Shown here: piece after piece, positions 22,719-34,720 of the stretch
How positions within the stretch are numbered: position 1 is the stretch's first letter
Layout of the letters: each line of letters begins with the position of its first letter
Source: Heracleum sosnowskyi
Taxonomy: Eukaryota > Streptophyta > Magnoliopsida > Apiales > Apiaceae
Assembly: GCA_030848705.1 (NCBI GenBank)
Contig: CM061243.1
Location: forward strand, 114,538,674 to 114,602,673
Direction: 5' to 3'
Length of the DNA stretch: 64,000 bases
Translations under genes and position numbers: made by a program
The notes under the pieces: generated by a model
The model's input: only the letters and a program-made list of their open reading frames with translations
The model's database searches: none
What the model was told of the DNA's origin: nothing

Positions 22719-25025
22719 TCACCTTTGTGTTTCTTTGAAAAAAAGAATTTTGTCTATGATACCTCTAACAAAACCATTTTCTAAAAGAAAACCCGAGAGA
22801 GTGTCATACCATTTTCTTGGGGCTTGTTTGAGACCATAGATAGCCTTGAAGAGAAAGTACACAAAGTCCAGCAGCTCCTGATTTTCAAATCCAGGGGGCT
22901 GTTCCACATAAACTTCTTCATCTAGCTCACCATTCAGGAATGCACTCTTAACATCCATTTGATAGACTTTAAAATTGGAATAAGCAGCAAATGCTAAGAA
23001 CATCCTGATGGCCTCAAGTCTAGCCACTGGTGCATAGGTTTCATCATAATCAATGCCTTCAGCTTGTGAATACCCTTGTGCAACCAGTCTTGCCTTGTTC
23101 CTTGTAACAATGCCATCCTCATCTAGCTTGTTCCTGTATACCCATCTTGTACCAACTACTTTCTTGTTCTTTGGCCTGGGTACCAGTTTCCAGACTTGCT
23201 GTTGTTCAAACTGATTGAGTTCATCTTGCATAGCAATCACCCAATCTGGATCAGTCAGTGCTTCTTCAGTTTTCTTTGGCTCCATTTCAGATAGAAATGC
23301 TGAATAATGACATTCATTCTGAGTTGCACTTCTAGTTTTAACTCCAACACCTGGATCACCAATGATCAGCTCAAAAGGATGAGCTCTATTCCATACAATC
23401 TGTCTTGGAAGATTTGATCTTGATGATTCGCCTTGAAATTCACTTTGATGTTGTGAGTGACTAGATGATCCTTCATTTGCTCCCCCTGAGTTGTTGCTTG
23501 ATTGCCTTGATGATTCTTCTCCAGTGTTGGTGGTATCTCCATTGTTACCAGTGTTTCCACCACTACCACCATGATCATTATCATCATTGTTATTATCATT
23601 ACCATCAATAACTTCAGGTGGGGCTACATCATCTGATTCTGAGTCTGGCAAGTTATCAAACTTCAGCTTCTCAGATGAATCTTCTTTTTGGATATTAGGG
23701 AGCTTAGTGTCATCAAAAGTAACATTGACACTTTCCTTTACTGTGTGACTGCCAACCAAGTAGACTCTGTAAGATCTTCTGGAATAACCAACAAAAATAG
23801 CTTCTTGTGCCTTTGCATCAAACTTGCCACGTTTCACATTGTCATCTATAAGCACAAAGCATTTTGCTCCAAATACATGAAAGTACTTTACAGTTGGTTT
23901 CTTGTTGTTCATGATCTCATACGGAGTCTTCATTAAGTCCTTGTTGATTAAAGTTCGATTCTGAGTATAACAAGCTGTATTCGCTGTTTCAGCCCAAAAG
24001 TACGTTGGAAGTTTGGACTCACTTAACATAGTCCTAGCAGCTTCAATCAATGTACGATTCTTTCTTTCCACTACTCCATTTTGTTGAGGAGTTCTAGGGG
24101 CAGAATACTGTCTTGTTATTCCTTTATCAGCACAAAAGTCATTTAGAATGGCATTCTTGAATTCAGTACCATTATCTGACCTTATAGCTCTAACAGGGAA
24201 TCTAGAATCCAGCTCAATCAACTTTATATGGTCAATCACCAGGTGTGGGGTCTCATCCTTGGAATGTAGGAATAAAACCCATGTATATTTTGAAAAGTCA
24301 TCAACAATCACAAGTGCATATTGTTTCTTTGACATAGACATCACATTGACTGGACCAAACAAATCCATGTGCAGTAGCTGAAGTGGTTCAGTTATTGATG
24401 ATGTGTCAGTGCCCTTGTGAGAAGCTTTCTTTGACTTTCCTTTCTGACATGCCTCACACAGTCCTTCCTGTGTAAATTCCATCTGAGGCAAACCTCTAAC
24501 CAATTCCCTCTTGATTAAAGAGTTCATGGTTTTGAAGTTAAGGTGAGACATCTTCTTGTGCCATAGCCAATTATCATCTGATGAAACTTTAGCATAAAAA
24601 CAATTAACTTCATCTTTGAATCCCGAGTTCAGATCAGCTATGAACAAGTCACCTTTCCTTACTCCTTGAAGAGCAGGCTTTCCATTCTTCTTGTGAAGGA
24701 TCTGACACTTCTCTCTTTCAAAGGAAACAACATATCCTCTGTCACAGAAATGACTGATGCTGAGAAGATTGAACTTCAGACCTTCCACAAATGAAACATC
24801 TTCAATGATAACATTTCCGTACTTCAAACAGCCATATCCTTTCGTAATACCCTTGCTGTTATCTCCAAAGGTAACTACTGGGCCAGCTTTCACAACCACA
24901 TCTGATAGCAGGGCTCTATCTCCGGTCATATGCCTTGAACATCCACTGTCAAGAATCCACATAACACGGTTTACCTGTTTAACTCCCTGCAATACCAGAT
25001 TGATTAGTCCTTCCTCGGAACCCAC
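22719..25025 (-). pseudogene. Copia pol: protease, integrase and reverse transcriptase N-terminal part
   Basis: 768-aa open frame. The protease motif LDSGCSRHMTG lies at about residues 25-35. The integrase has an HHCC zinc region (about 155-195), then the catalytic D, D and E residues in MDLFGP, RSDNGTEF and NGVVERKNRT. A Gly-, Asn- and Asp-rich linker follows (about 470-540). The reverse transcriptase starts near 600 with the QMDVKSAFLNG motif kept. It ends by frameshift before YVDD. The start is not a natural start, because pol is normally translated as part of a gag-pol polyprotein. Confidence 0.9.
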
Positions 25026-25411
25026 ATTTGATTGGGTCCGGCATACTTAAAGAATTGGCCTTTGTCAGGCAAAACAACCTTTTTAGCGACAACTACTTCA
25101 ACCTCTTTCACAAAAGAGCGTTTCCATTTATAACCAGCCTTAACACATTTCTGAGTAGGCTTGGGGATAAATGAATCCACTCTAGTCTTAGGAGGACTAG
25201 TAGTATTAGCTCTAACATGCTTCTTATTATTAACATGTTGACGTTGAGCAGTCTTATCTTTAGATACATGCTTTTTATTAAAATAAGCATACATAACATT
25301 GAAAGCACAAGACATGCAATTAATCACACCACATGCTTTATGAGAAGAATTAACAACAGGCATGTTAGTTCTACAGTTGTTTTGATCCAACTTATGGATA
25401 TCTGATTTAGT
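25004..25411 (-). pseudogene. Copia gag-pol linker after in-frame stop
   Basis: This open stretch is in the same frame as gag (25412-26737) and separated from it by a single TAG stop. It is rich in Lys and His with no clear domain. It ends in a frameshift against the protease/integrase ORF, with which it overlaps at 25004-25025. Confidence 0.7.
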
Positions 25412-26737
25412 CTATTTAGTTGTAGCAACTTTGACTGGAATATCAGATATACACTTTTTGGACTGTTCAACTTCCAAAGCAGTATCTTCTTCACGAATCT
25501 CCTCAGCAATAATGATAGAGTATTCATTCAGAGGATCTTCCTCGGACTCCTTACAGAAGGGTGTTTCAATACCCTTAAGCACATATGGAACACCCCTTCC
25601 TTCAGATCTGACTCTACAAGGGGAATTAATTCCAAGCAATCCAATAGCCTCATTATAATCATAACCTATACTGACATGATTACCAATAGCTTGTTTATTG
25701 AGAATCTCTTTAGCCGTCTTACAAGAGTTGAAATAGGCATTAGCTTTAGTCTTAAGCTCATTATTCTCTTTCTTGAGAATGGTTTCCAGTTGAATATAAC
25801 ATTTAACCCTATTCTCAAGAAATGCTATTTTTTCAGTAAGTTCATCCTGATTAACATGCACTAGTTTTAATTCTTTTATCTCATTTTCAAGATTTGTGTT
25901 TAAAAGAACTATTCTATCATTTTCAGTGCGTGCACAACTTAAAGTATCACCAAGATTACGAATCATTTCAGTGTCAGTGAACTTTACCTCAGACATATTG
26001 GGTGAAGATAACATGGAATCAAAGAGTTTGTCTCCTATTGCCATGAGTGCAAGATTTCCAACTTCTTCATCTTCACTGTCTGTATCATCCCAGCTCTTTT
26101 CTTTAGACTTGTTCTTCTCAACCATCCCTGTTTTATAGCCACCCCTTGTGCTATTTGAGGATGAAGAACCACCTGTCTGGTATTCGTCAGCATATGTCTT
26201 GAACTTAAAACTAGGATTTCTCCTGAACCTGAAGTTTCCAAACTTCTTCACTACCCAGGCCATAGACTCATCTTCCAACTGTTCAAGCTCCTCCATAGAA
26301 TAAAAATCACCACCATATTGACTTGTAGATGTAACACCATATTCAGCTACAATTACATCCTTGTTAGGACTGGAAGGTAGAACAACCTTCGCTTCCTGTT
26401 TCTGTGGGACTCCAGCTACTAGTGAAGTAGACATACTAACCACTCTTCCTTCCCTTGGATTTGATCTGAAGTGCTCATATGAAGAGGTGAGAATTTCCAT
26501 CTTTTCCTCTCTGACTTCCTTTGTCCCTTCATTGATTATTTCAATCGTATCCCAAATGTGTTTGGCAGAAACACATTTTAAAATATGATTATGCATGATT
26601 GGATCATTCTTCAGCACATCAAGATATTCAACATTAACCACTTGAAGAACCAGGAGCATCTTCTTCTTCCACATAGGATAATGATCCTTGCTGAACATTG
26701 GGATTTTGACTGTAACAGCTTTCTGAGTTGTAGACAT
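25412..26737 (-). pseudogene. Copia gag
   Basis: 441-aa open frame starting at a true ATG soon after the primer site. The N-terminus has the WKKKM segment usual for plant Copia gag, then a Glu- and Lys-rich middle and a helical region (about 255-345). No CCHC zinc knuckle is visible in this ORF. The sequence goes directly from a basic segment to an acidic one, so an internal deletion is likely. A TAG stop at 25412 ends it in frame with the following stretch. Confidence 0.85.
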
Positions 26738-26822
26738 TTTTGAGATTTTTTAGAAAAATAAAAATTTCAGAGTTAAAAAAAATCTCAAACAATTGGATCA
26801 TTGATTTGTATATCAATCAAAA

Positions 26823-26837
26823 GGCTCTGATGCCAAT
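26823..26837 (-). promoter_or_regulatory. Primer binding site (initiator tRNA-Met type)
   Basis: On the - strand ATTGGCATCAGAGCC directly follows the 5' LTR. It differs by about one base from the usual TGGTATCAGAGC core complementary to tRNA-iMet. Confidence 0.85.
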
Positions 26838-28568
26838 TGTTAGGTCCTGATATGTTTGTAGAAGGGGGGGTTGAATACAAACTGTACCGTTTTATCGAAT
26901 TTGTTCGGTTCGTGATTTAACAATTCAAGAACAAATAAGTGCGGAATGAAATGAAACAAAATTCAAGTTAAATATAATTTATATTAAACTTGAAGGGTGT
27001 TACAAATACAGTACAGATTACAAGGTTTGAATCTCAAACTATTTAAAACAAATCTAGAATAAATTCGACATGAATTTATCTATTTTTGTAATAAAAAGAT
27101 CGAATAGTAAAAACTAGTTCAAGATCAAATTCTAGGGATAATGATCTGCTAGATAATCAAGCAAGTACAAGTAAATAACTTCTAGTAGTTTGGATTTAAC
27201 AATAATGCTAGAAATGATTTACTGTAAAAGATTTGAGCTCCGACAGTTGGTTGGTTGAAGAAGACAGAGGATATCACTTTGTTTCTGTCTTGTGTTTTGT
27301 TGTGTACAACTCTTTTTGTTTTGATCCACTCACTTGTATATAAGACAACTGCCACACCACTTGGAAAATGTACGCCATATTTATATCTTGAAATAGAAGT
27401 ACTATCGGTAGTACTTAACTAATCAATTGGTAGTACTATCGGTAGTACTACCTAGAATAGTACTACAAGAGCAAATTAATAGTACTTCTAGGATTATATT
27501 AATTCTATTTTAATTTATTGTTTTAATTAATTTAAGGAATAAATTGATTCTGATTGAATTAATTTATCGATTAAATTAATTAACTTATAGATTAATTAAT
27601 TTAAGGAATAAATTAATTCTAATTGAATTAATTTATAGTTTAAATTAATTAACTTATTTAATAAATTAAATAAGAATTAATACAATTTCTAATCAAATAT
27701 GTACGCCTTTTTCCTTTAGTTAACCAAAGTCAACTCCACCTTTTTCCTTACAAAATGTACGCTAATAAACTATCTAGTACCAATAGTACTCTCGGTAGTA
27801 CTATCTAAAGTACTAACCAAGGATAGTACTACTAGTATATTTAGATAGTACTACTAGTATATTTTGATAGTACTACTAACTTAGAATTAATTCTAATTTA
27901 ATTTATTGAATTAATTTATTTAACAAATAAATTAATTCTGAGTGAATTAATTTATAGATTAAATTAATTAATTTCTAGTTTAATTAATTTAAGGAATAAA
28001 TTAATTCTGATGGAATTAATTTATAGTTTAAATTAATTAACTTCTAGTTTAATTAATTTAAGGAATAAATTAATTCTGATGGAATTAATTTATAGATTAA
28101 ATTAATTAACTTATAGAATAAATTAAAAGAGATTTAATACTAAATTTGAGAACTACTGAAACTGATGACGAACTTCCACTGACTGATGTTGACACTCGAT
28201 GTACTGTCTGGTTCATGAGCGACTAACTTCAATGACAGTTCTTCATCTTTTGACTTTAAGTTGTGGTCCATCTTCTTTTCCCTTTTAACAAACTCTGTAA
28301 CCTGTACGATTCTTGTCACACTTCTGAAATCTCTGTCACTTTAAATAGATCCACTTTCTTGAATACTTCACTGAGGCTTGATCAAATAAATGAACTTCTT
28401 CCAGTGTAGAATTACTCCAAGTCAGTAAATGACTTTAAACTTTATTCTCTTGACTGATAAAACCTTCTGAGATTCCTGTGACATCTAATCTAATATTTAC
28501 TTATTACATACTTGTTTAAGTTGAGTAAAATCCTCGAATTACAAATAGGCTATTGCATATGCCTTTCA
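26838..28568 (-). repeat. Right LTR (5' LTR of the element)
   Basis: 1731 bp, TGTTAGG...TTTCA. By eye it differs from the left LTR at about 11 internal substitutions and one G-run length difference. The palindromic AGTACT block and the AT-rich array are both present. Confidence 0.95.
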
Positions 28569-28573
28569 GTTTC
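28569..28573. repeat. Target site duplication (right) of the Copia element
   Basis: GTTTC, identical to 13400-13404. Confidence 0.9.
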
Positions 28574-28771
28574 ACGAGTGAACAATGTATTCTTCCAGAA
28601 ATCCCGCGTTTTGTTGTTCCTTATATTCAGGAATATTTAAATGTTTCTGCGAATGGTAATTGTGGGTATAGTTCAGTAGCTCATCAGATTTATCGGTCAC
28701 AAGATTAATGGAGAAGAATGCGTACAGAATTATATGATTTCATAGAGAGGCGTTTAGATTATTGGATGAAA

Positions 28772-29061
28772 CAGGGGCGTAGCCAGAATTTGGAATCAGT
28801 GGGGTCAAACAAATTTATAAGTTCACCCAGGATTTATAGAAATTTTGTGAGGATAAATTAATTTATGTGAAGTTTAAATTACAAAGAACAAAATTAATTA
28901 TCTACATAAACTAATGGGGTCAAATTTAGATTTATTACTACAAAAATAATTTTTTAGTGGGGTCAACTTTGAATTTCTCTACTATCAATATATTTTTAAA
29001 AATATTTATACATATAAAAATTCATTTTTTAAAATTTCAGTGGTGTCGGTTGCACCCGCTG
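28772..29061. mobile_element. hAT-like MITE
   Basis: Starts CAGGGGCGTAGCC and ends with the imperfect complement GGTTGCACCCGCTG. The interior GGGGTCAA words resemble the element at 34721-35002. The 8-bp target duplication is not clear. It interrupts the OTU relic. Confidence 0.55.
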
Positions 29062-29275
29062 GTGATATATTTACTACGTCCTGATTGTGAAAGTTCTTAT
29101 TCATATAAATATTGAATGTCTTTGGATGAAATGGGTCAAGTAATTGCTATTATGTATAATGTGATATTAGTTGCTATGGACCCTGTACAAATACAAATGG
29201 ATAATTTGACATATTTGTCATTATATGTTTCAGAAGGCATCCTTAGCCTCACTAAACTCATCGGCGTGCCTTTCT

Positions 29276-29839
29276 AAGAAATTGTAGTCACTTTATTTCG
29301 ATATGTATATATTATTATCAAATATTTTTATTTTTGAATTATTAATTCATATTTTACTCTATTTATTGTTTACAGATCACTATGGTGGATAATTACCCTG
29401 TTCCATATATTAATAGTTTTGGTACAAATTTCGTAAAATTTCTATACACGGATGGGATGCTCTTCTAAAAGATAGAGAGCATATTTATGTGTCTAATTTC
29501 TTGTTAGTAATTTGAATATAATTATTTAAAAATTTATTATACTAGCAAAATCATTCATTGTTGCCCAATTAAGATATGTATTTAATTTTCAAATTTTAAG
29601 ATTAAACAATTAAAAATTGTAACTACTATTATTAAAAAAATTAGCACAAAGAATACTAAAAATATAATAGAAATGTTAAATAAAATATTTGAATATTTAA
29701 ATAAGATAGATGTTCTATTAAATAAAATATAAATATGAAAGAATATATTAAGGTAGATATGCTATTAATTAAGATAAAAATATTAAATATATCTTAAGTA
29801 AATACAGTGTTAAATGAGAAATATATATTTGGGCTAGTG
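29276..29839. other. AT-rich spacer
   Basis: 29370-29510 may still hold decayed OTU-relic sequence after a possible acceptor at about 29371. The rest is AT-rich with no recognisable feature. Confidence 0.4.
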
Positions 29840-30160
29840 ATCATATACAAACTTTTTTTAAAATACAAACTAAGAACCAATCTAAACCCTGGATTAATAT
29901 AATCTATTGGCCCCTATATGCACAACATACAACTAAAATACATCTTCCCACACAATCACACCTATTCCCTTCGTTTTTAATTTGACTCTTCCTGTCAATC
30001 GGAGAGCTTTTTTTGAAATTCGACATCACCGTATTTTTCTCTATCTCCCAACGATCAATTTGCATACCATATGGGTGCTATGTTTCGACGCGATTTGAAA
30101 AAAAAATTATTTAGTTTGTAATTTGTAGTCTAAGAGTGTTTGTATTGGAGTAAACCCCTA
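29840..30160. mobile_element. MULE-like MITE, related to the element at 48515
   Basis: Most of 29870-30070 is clearly homologous to the reverse complement of 48990-49200. The ends GGGCTAGTGATCATATACAAAC and, on the other strand, GGGGTTTACTCCAATACAAAC are similar inverted termini. No coding capacity. Confidence 0.6.
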
Positions 30161-30206
30161 TTTGATATATATTTGTTCAAATAGCACCTAATAGAATATA
30201 TATATA

Positions 30207-30928
30207 GGATTAGGCTCAATAGAGAACCAATCACTAAAAAAGAACTTTAGAACTGTTATAAGCTGTTGGATTATTACTAGATCAACTGTTCAGATTCAAC
30301 TCATTTTTATATACAAAATCTTATAAGGGTATTTTTGGAATAAAATGATTCTTTCTGCCGAACCTATTCTGTTTCATAGTATAAATATAGTGTTCTGCAA
30401 CTGAATTTTAAAAATTATGCATATGGACTTCAAAGTTTTACAACTGAACTTACTTTTTTCCACAAAGTTCTACAAGTGAACTTGATTATTTTTATAATGT
30501 TCAGCTGTTGAACAATGTTATTCACATTATTTTCCTACCATAACTTTCGTGTTTTACCGTTGAACATAAAAGTCATGCAATCGAATTTGAAATCAAACAC
30601 ATAAATTTTAAAGTTCTGCAACTGAACTTACTTGTATTTAAATGTTCAGCTGCTGAACACTGTTATCTGATATTGTGTTTATACAATAACTTGAATATTT
30701 TCACAAAAAATGATAAAAATAATTGGGGAAATTTTATGACGATGATGAAGAATTTCGTGATCGATATCGATGTATGATTATTATCGTTAATAAAATATTA
30801 ATTAGCTCTAAATTATGTATTTTGTGTTTTTGGACAACTTTACCCATGACCTTCATATAATAAATATATATTATTTTAAAAAATAAGATAGAGTTCTAAG
30901 GTTAAGGGTTCTACAAGGAACATGATCC
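30207..30928. mobile_element. TIR element (MULE-like MITE), 722 bp
   Basis: The left end GGATTAGGCTCAATAGAGAACC and the right end, read on the other strand as GGATCATGTTCCTTGTAGAACC, are imperfect inverted repeats. Both flanks are ATATATATA, compatible with a 9-bp duplication. The interior repeats the word GTTCAGCTGYTGAACA and relatives. A further direct repeat of about 36 bp flanks the whole element (30165-30201 and 30937-30973). Confidence 0.55.
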
Positions 30929-31389
30929 ATATATATATATTTGTTCAAATTGCACCTAATAGAATATATGGGCATTTAATGTAGACAGAGAGAATAGAGT
31001 AATTATTGATTATCGCGTTAACTAAAAATTTATTGTGTTCAACAACACCCTAATTTATATGATATAATATATTTTTTTGTCAATTTTTTTTCTTAAATAT
31101 TTTATATTTAGAATTTTTAAAGAGTTATTATAAGACCGTTACGAAGCACGGCTCACTCCACTACTCTTTATATTTTATAAAGAAAAATTTTCGGACCATT
31201 TATTAAGTTTATGTTAGAAACATTGTTTTTTATTTTATTTAAGAAAATAAATCGTTGCAAAGCGTAGCTTAATTTTTAAAATATTATTATAAATCAGCTG
31301 CTTTCGATTAATTTTCGAATATTTGAATAGAAAAAATAAATTAATAAATATAAACATGTTTTTGGGTTTTTTTTTTTGAAAGTATAAAC
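30929..31389. other. Upstream region of USB1
   Basis: AT-rich spacer. It contains two GC-richer words, GTTACGAAGCACGG (31138-31151) and GTTGCAAAGCGTAGC, that resemble degraded Helitron or related transposon ends. No gene is seen. Confidence 0.35.
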
Positions 31390-33333
31390 ATGGTTTTGTC
31401 GAAAAGAAAACACAAGCAGCAAATGGAGGCACTGATAGCATCATACAGCGGCGACACATCCTCCGATTCCGATTCCAATCAAACCCTCCCGGAATCAACC
31501 ACCACCTCGATTCCAGAGCCTTCTAGGACTCCTCGCCTTCCCCCACCTCCTGTTTCGCTTCTAAAACCTCCCACTTCCCTCAGTAACAACACAACACACT
31601 CTTTTACATTTTCTTTATAATTTAATTTATTATGCCCACCAACTGTTTGATGTATTTACTCTGTGAGTTTTTGTACAGGAACGCTTAATCGTTTGGAAAC
31701 TAGTCAGGTGGCTCCTCGAGTGAGATCATTTGCTCATGTGGACGGCAACTATGCATTGCATGTTTACATTCCTGGTAACTTGTTTTTTATGTTTGCGCAA
31801 GTTCGTTTGGTAGAATGCGGGTTTATTTGTATTTATGTTACGAGAAAAAGTCGAATAAGGACGTAAATAGTAGGAGATTGATGATGTGGTTAGGTGATTT
31901 GTAGGTGATTTGTTTACTCCGATTGGTTTTGAATGTACTTAACAAGAGGTCTTTACTTTTCTGAAAGTTATGTTTATGTGCTGTCATTGTGTATTAGAAA
32001 GGGGAACGGATAAGATTACTCCGAATTTGCTTTGTTTTCTGATATTGTTAAACAAATTGTTTACCAAATTCAGAGTAGCTGACTGTATGAGGTGGAATAT
32101 TAATAAAGATGTTTATTCTAATTGTACTGCAGTTCGTATACCATCTAGTTCCAAGGAGAAGTTGGCTCGGTTTATAGATAAGGTCTCTTCACTAGTTCCG
32201 GGTCTTAATGTTGTGGATGCAGACATCCCTCTTGATATTGTGCTAAAAAATAATAAGAAGTTGGAAGAAATCGCTTTAGGGAGAGAATTTCACATAAGTT
32301 TGGGTAGAACTGTTCCAATACGAGTTCACCAAATAGAGTCAGTGCTCTCAATGCTTCGCCAAAAGCCTCAACTTCGGAGGAGGTCAGCATGCATATTCCG
32401 TTTAATACACCACACCTTAGCTTTGATTCAAAATTTATATGCAGTAACTTTCTGGGGTTGATTCTAAAACAAACATGAATAACATCTGACTTACCTTTTG
32501 TTTTTCTTCCAATATTTGTCTCAACATACAATAGAGACAGGTATTTGATCAGTTTTGACAAGTGGGAAGTTTTTGTAAATGATGACCATACACGCTCCTT
32601 CCTCTCAATTGAGGTTATGACAGGAGGCTTAGCTGAGGTATTTTAATAATTATTCTTCTTGAAAAGCATGAGTCTAGTTAAATACATAAATCTTATAACA
32701 TTTTCCTTTATTCTATTTATGTACTGTTATGTTATTAAGACAACAGTATTAGCAAGAGTTTTTTCCGCAGATTACTCTACAATTTAATACAATGTGGCAT
32801 AGGGTAATAGTTCCCTGTTTTGCATGAGTGTTTTGGTATGACCACACAACTAAAGTGTATTTCTCAAGTAACATATATTAGTGATCCTTTTAGGATTTTA
32901 CCAGTGCATTGTGACATCATTGAAACCATGGTATCTACGAGAATGACATAAGTATAATTGATAACAGATAACAAGGCAAATACAAGCTGTAAACGAGGTC
33001 TATAAGCTTCATAGTCTTCCCGAATTTTACAAGGTTTGGCTCTATACTCCTATTTCTTACAAGCAGTGTTGATATCATCTATGATTATCGAATTTCTTGT
33101 GCATCTCTTCAATTTTCTGATGTTGATCACAGGATCCTCGTCCTCATATATCCATAGCCTGGGCATTAGGTGACATAAGTGAGTCATTGAAGAGAGTAGT
33201 TGAAAGGGAACAGAAGAGCTGCTTTTCTGTTGGAGAATCATCAAAGAGATCCCTTTTTACTTGTAAGTTTGGTGAAATCGAATGTAAAATAGGGAGTAAG
33301 GTGTACAAAATCTGTAAATCACTTGAAGAATAA
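31390..33333 (+). CDS. USB1: USB1, U6 snRNA 3' phosphodiesterase
   Basis: Exons by hand: 31390-31582, 31679-31774, 32133-32382, 32541-32637, 32968-33033 and 33133-33333. Phases agree and give 300 aa, close to plant homologues. USB1 (Mpn1) trims the oligo(U) tail of U6 snRNA and leaves a 2',3'-cyclic phosphate, which protects U6. It belongs to the 2H phosphoesterase fold. Both catalytic HxS motifs are present: HIS at 150-152 (in HISLGRT) and HIS at 239-241 (in PRPHISIAWALGD). The N-terminus (1-65) is Ser- and Pro-rich and probably disordered. The ATG at 31390 is the first in frame and gives the usual KRK start. Exon 5 was chosen at 32968 because it restores ITRQIQAVNEVYKLH. A competing acceptor at 32771 gives no family similarity. 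Confidence 0.93.
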
Positions 33334-34627
33334 TGATTTTAATATATATGGTTAAGTACAATGGAGGATTTGGAACGGCTGAGTGTTTGCTTCTTTTCCA
33401 TTATCCGCTATGTTAAATGTAATGTGTTTTTCTTAATCTAATTGTATGCAAGTTGCTAGAGTTTAGCTTTTCTGAAGTCTATGCAGTATGCAGTGTATTT
33501 GTCACCATGGCTTTGTTTGTAAACCTAGTCATTGTTTGCAATGAAGAAGCAAGCGGGGACTTGTTTTAACTCATGTCATTGCGTGAAATTTATAGACACG
33601 AATAACTGCATACACCTTTGGGGGATGAAAACCGCAAGAGAACCGTAAAAATCGCACCAAAACTTTGGTTTTGGTTTGGTTTCTAGATCTTACAGCGCCG
33701 AAACCGGACTGAACCACAATTATGGTAATCAGTAGCACGAATTTCATAAATGCATCAAAACATAAATAATACAGTCTGTTGAACTAAATTCTCGTTCTTG
33801 AAATGATGCCAGAGTGAAACTGAATGTCTGCATATGAAATGAGGCACTAGTACTGGGTGACTAGTCGTAACTCGTAATGTCTTGCTGTGAATTTGTGGGT
33901 GTCTAGAGTGGTAAAGGACTGCTAGACTGCTCAAATGTTCACTGATTTCTGCAAAATTTTAGAGCTTTAAAATTTCAAAATTACATAAGAATTCTGATGC
34001 ACTGTTCTGAATCATTGGTTCAAAACCGAACCGTTTAAACTCGAATTGCAATTATCAAAACCGTAACCACACCAGATGTTTGATTTGATTCTGATTCTTA
34101 CATTTTAAAATTTTACCTTATTGCTTTGATTTTAGGTCTGCACAAATTCGGATCGGACTCTGAGTCACCTGTTGGTAGATTGTTAAATAAACCAATAGGA
34201 CCTCTGAAACTTTATCTACATATAAAGATAAAATAATAAATATATTATAAACCTCAAATTCTATTAGAAATTTAACATAAAGAAACTTATATACCATAAA
34301 ATTTTAAAAAAGTACCCAGGTAGTAATATTTAATAAACTATAAGAAAAATTAAATAAGCTAAATAAGTGTGATTGTAATAATCGTTTGTTGTGGAACTGA
34401 CCGTCTCACATTTTACTTAAAATTAGCAAATATAATATATGTGTATCTACATTGAGCCCTATAAGACGTTAACATAACGGATGAAGTACTCTAAAAGCTC
34501 AATTTTATCTAATTTAAATCAAACGAAGTTGAAGAAGAGGAGTTGGGATTAAGGTTATATAGTACAACAAGACCATGGCCCAAGGAACTGCAGAACAGTA
34601 TATAAATATCCCTAGTTGAGAAACTTA
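33334..34627. other. Spacer between USB1 and the GDH relic
   Basis: No gene is seen. 33620-33720 and 34015-34070 carry AACCGAACC / GGTTTGGTTT words typical of degenerate hAT-type MITEs. The rest is AT-rich. Confidence 0.4.
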
Positions 34628-34720
34628 TTAAGCTTCCCATCCCCTCAAAAGGGTAGCACGAGCAACCCGATTCACCCCTAGAGTGAAGGCACTCATCCGA
34701 AGGTTGCAGTTATGCGTGTG

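Larger units (their letters stand above)
13405..28568 (-). mobile_element. Ty1/Copia LTR retrotransposon, Sirevirus-like, with a nested solo LTR
   Basis: The element has two LTRs of about 1.73 kb, 5-bp target duplications, a tRNA-Met-type primer site at 26823-26837, and gag-pol on the - strand in Copia order (protease, integrase, reverse transcriptase, RNase H). Total length is 15.16 kb, of which 4.25 kb is a nested solo LTR. Long LTRs, long gag with coiled-coil character, and palindrome-rich LTR and 3' regions suggest the Sirevirus (Maximus/SIRE) lineage; this is inference. The coding part is defective: one in-frame stop and two frameshifts, and no zinc knuckle found in gag. Only about 11 substitutions separate the LTRs by eye. 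Confidence 0.95.
28569..29275 (+). pseudogene. OTU-like cysteine protease relic, 3' fragments
   Basis: 28569-28771 continues the frame of 13210-13404 across the retrotransposon. It includes SANGNCGYSSVA, which matches the OTU catalytic motif (usually D-G-N-C) with Asp changed, and WRRMRTELYDFIERR. An in-frame TAA lies at 28706-28708. A hAT-like insertion (28772-29061) follows. The homology resumes at 29062-29275 with SLDEMGQVIAIMYNVIL, again after a stop. OTU proteins remove ubiquitin. In plants this arrangement is common in transposon-related genes. The copy is dead by stop codons and two insertions. Confidence 0.65.

Noticed and set aside
25412..25414. Programmed stop suppression between gag and pol
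   Set aside because: The TAG is not followed by the known CARYYA context. Two frameshifts also exist, so a lesion is the simpler reading.
23366..26816. Overlapping frames on both strands within the Copia gag-pol
   Set aside because: Shadows of gag and pol in other frames.
31970..32561. 163-codon + frame and 118-codon - frame over USB1 exon 3
   Set aside because: The first reads through intron 2 into exon 3; the second is antisense.
32771..32830. Candidate USB1 exon after the acceptor TTTTCCGCAG
   Set aside because: It begins with a plausible ITLQ but then loses family similarity. The acceptor at 32968 restores the conserved sequence.
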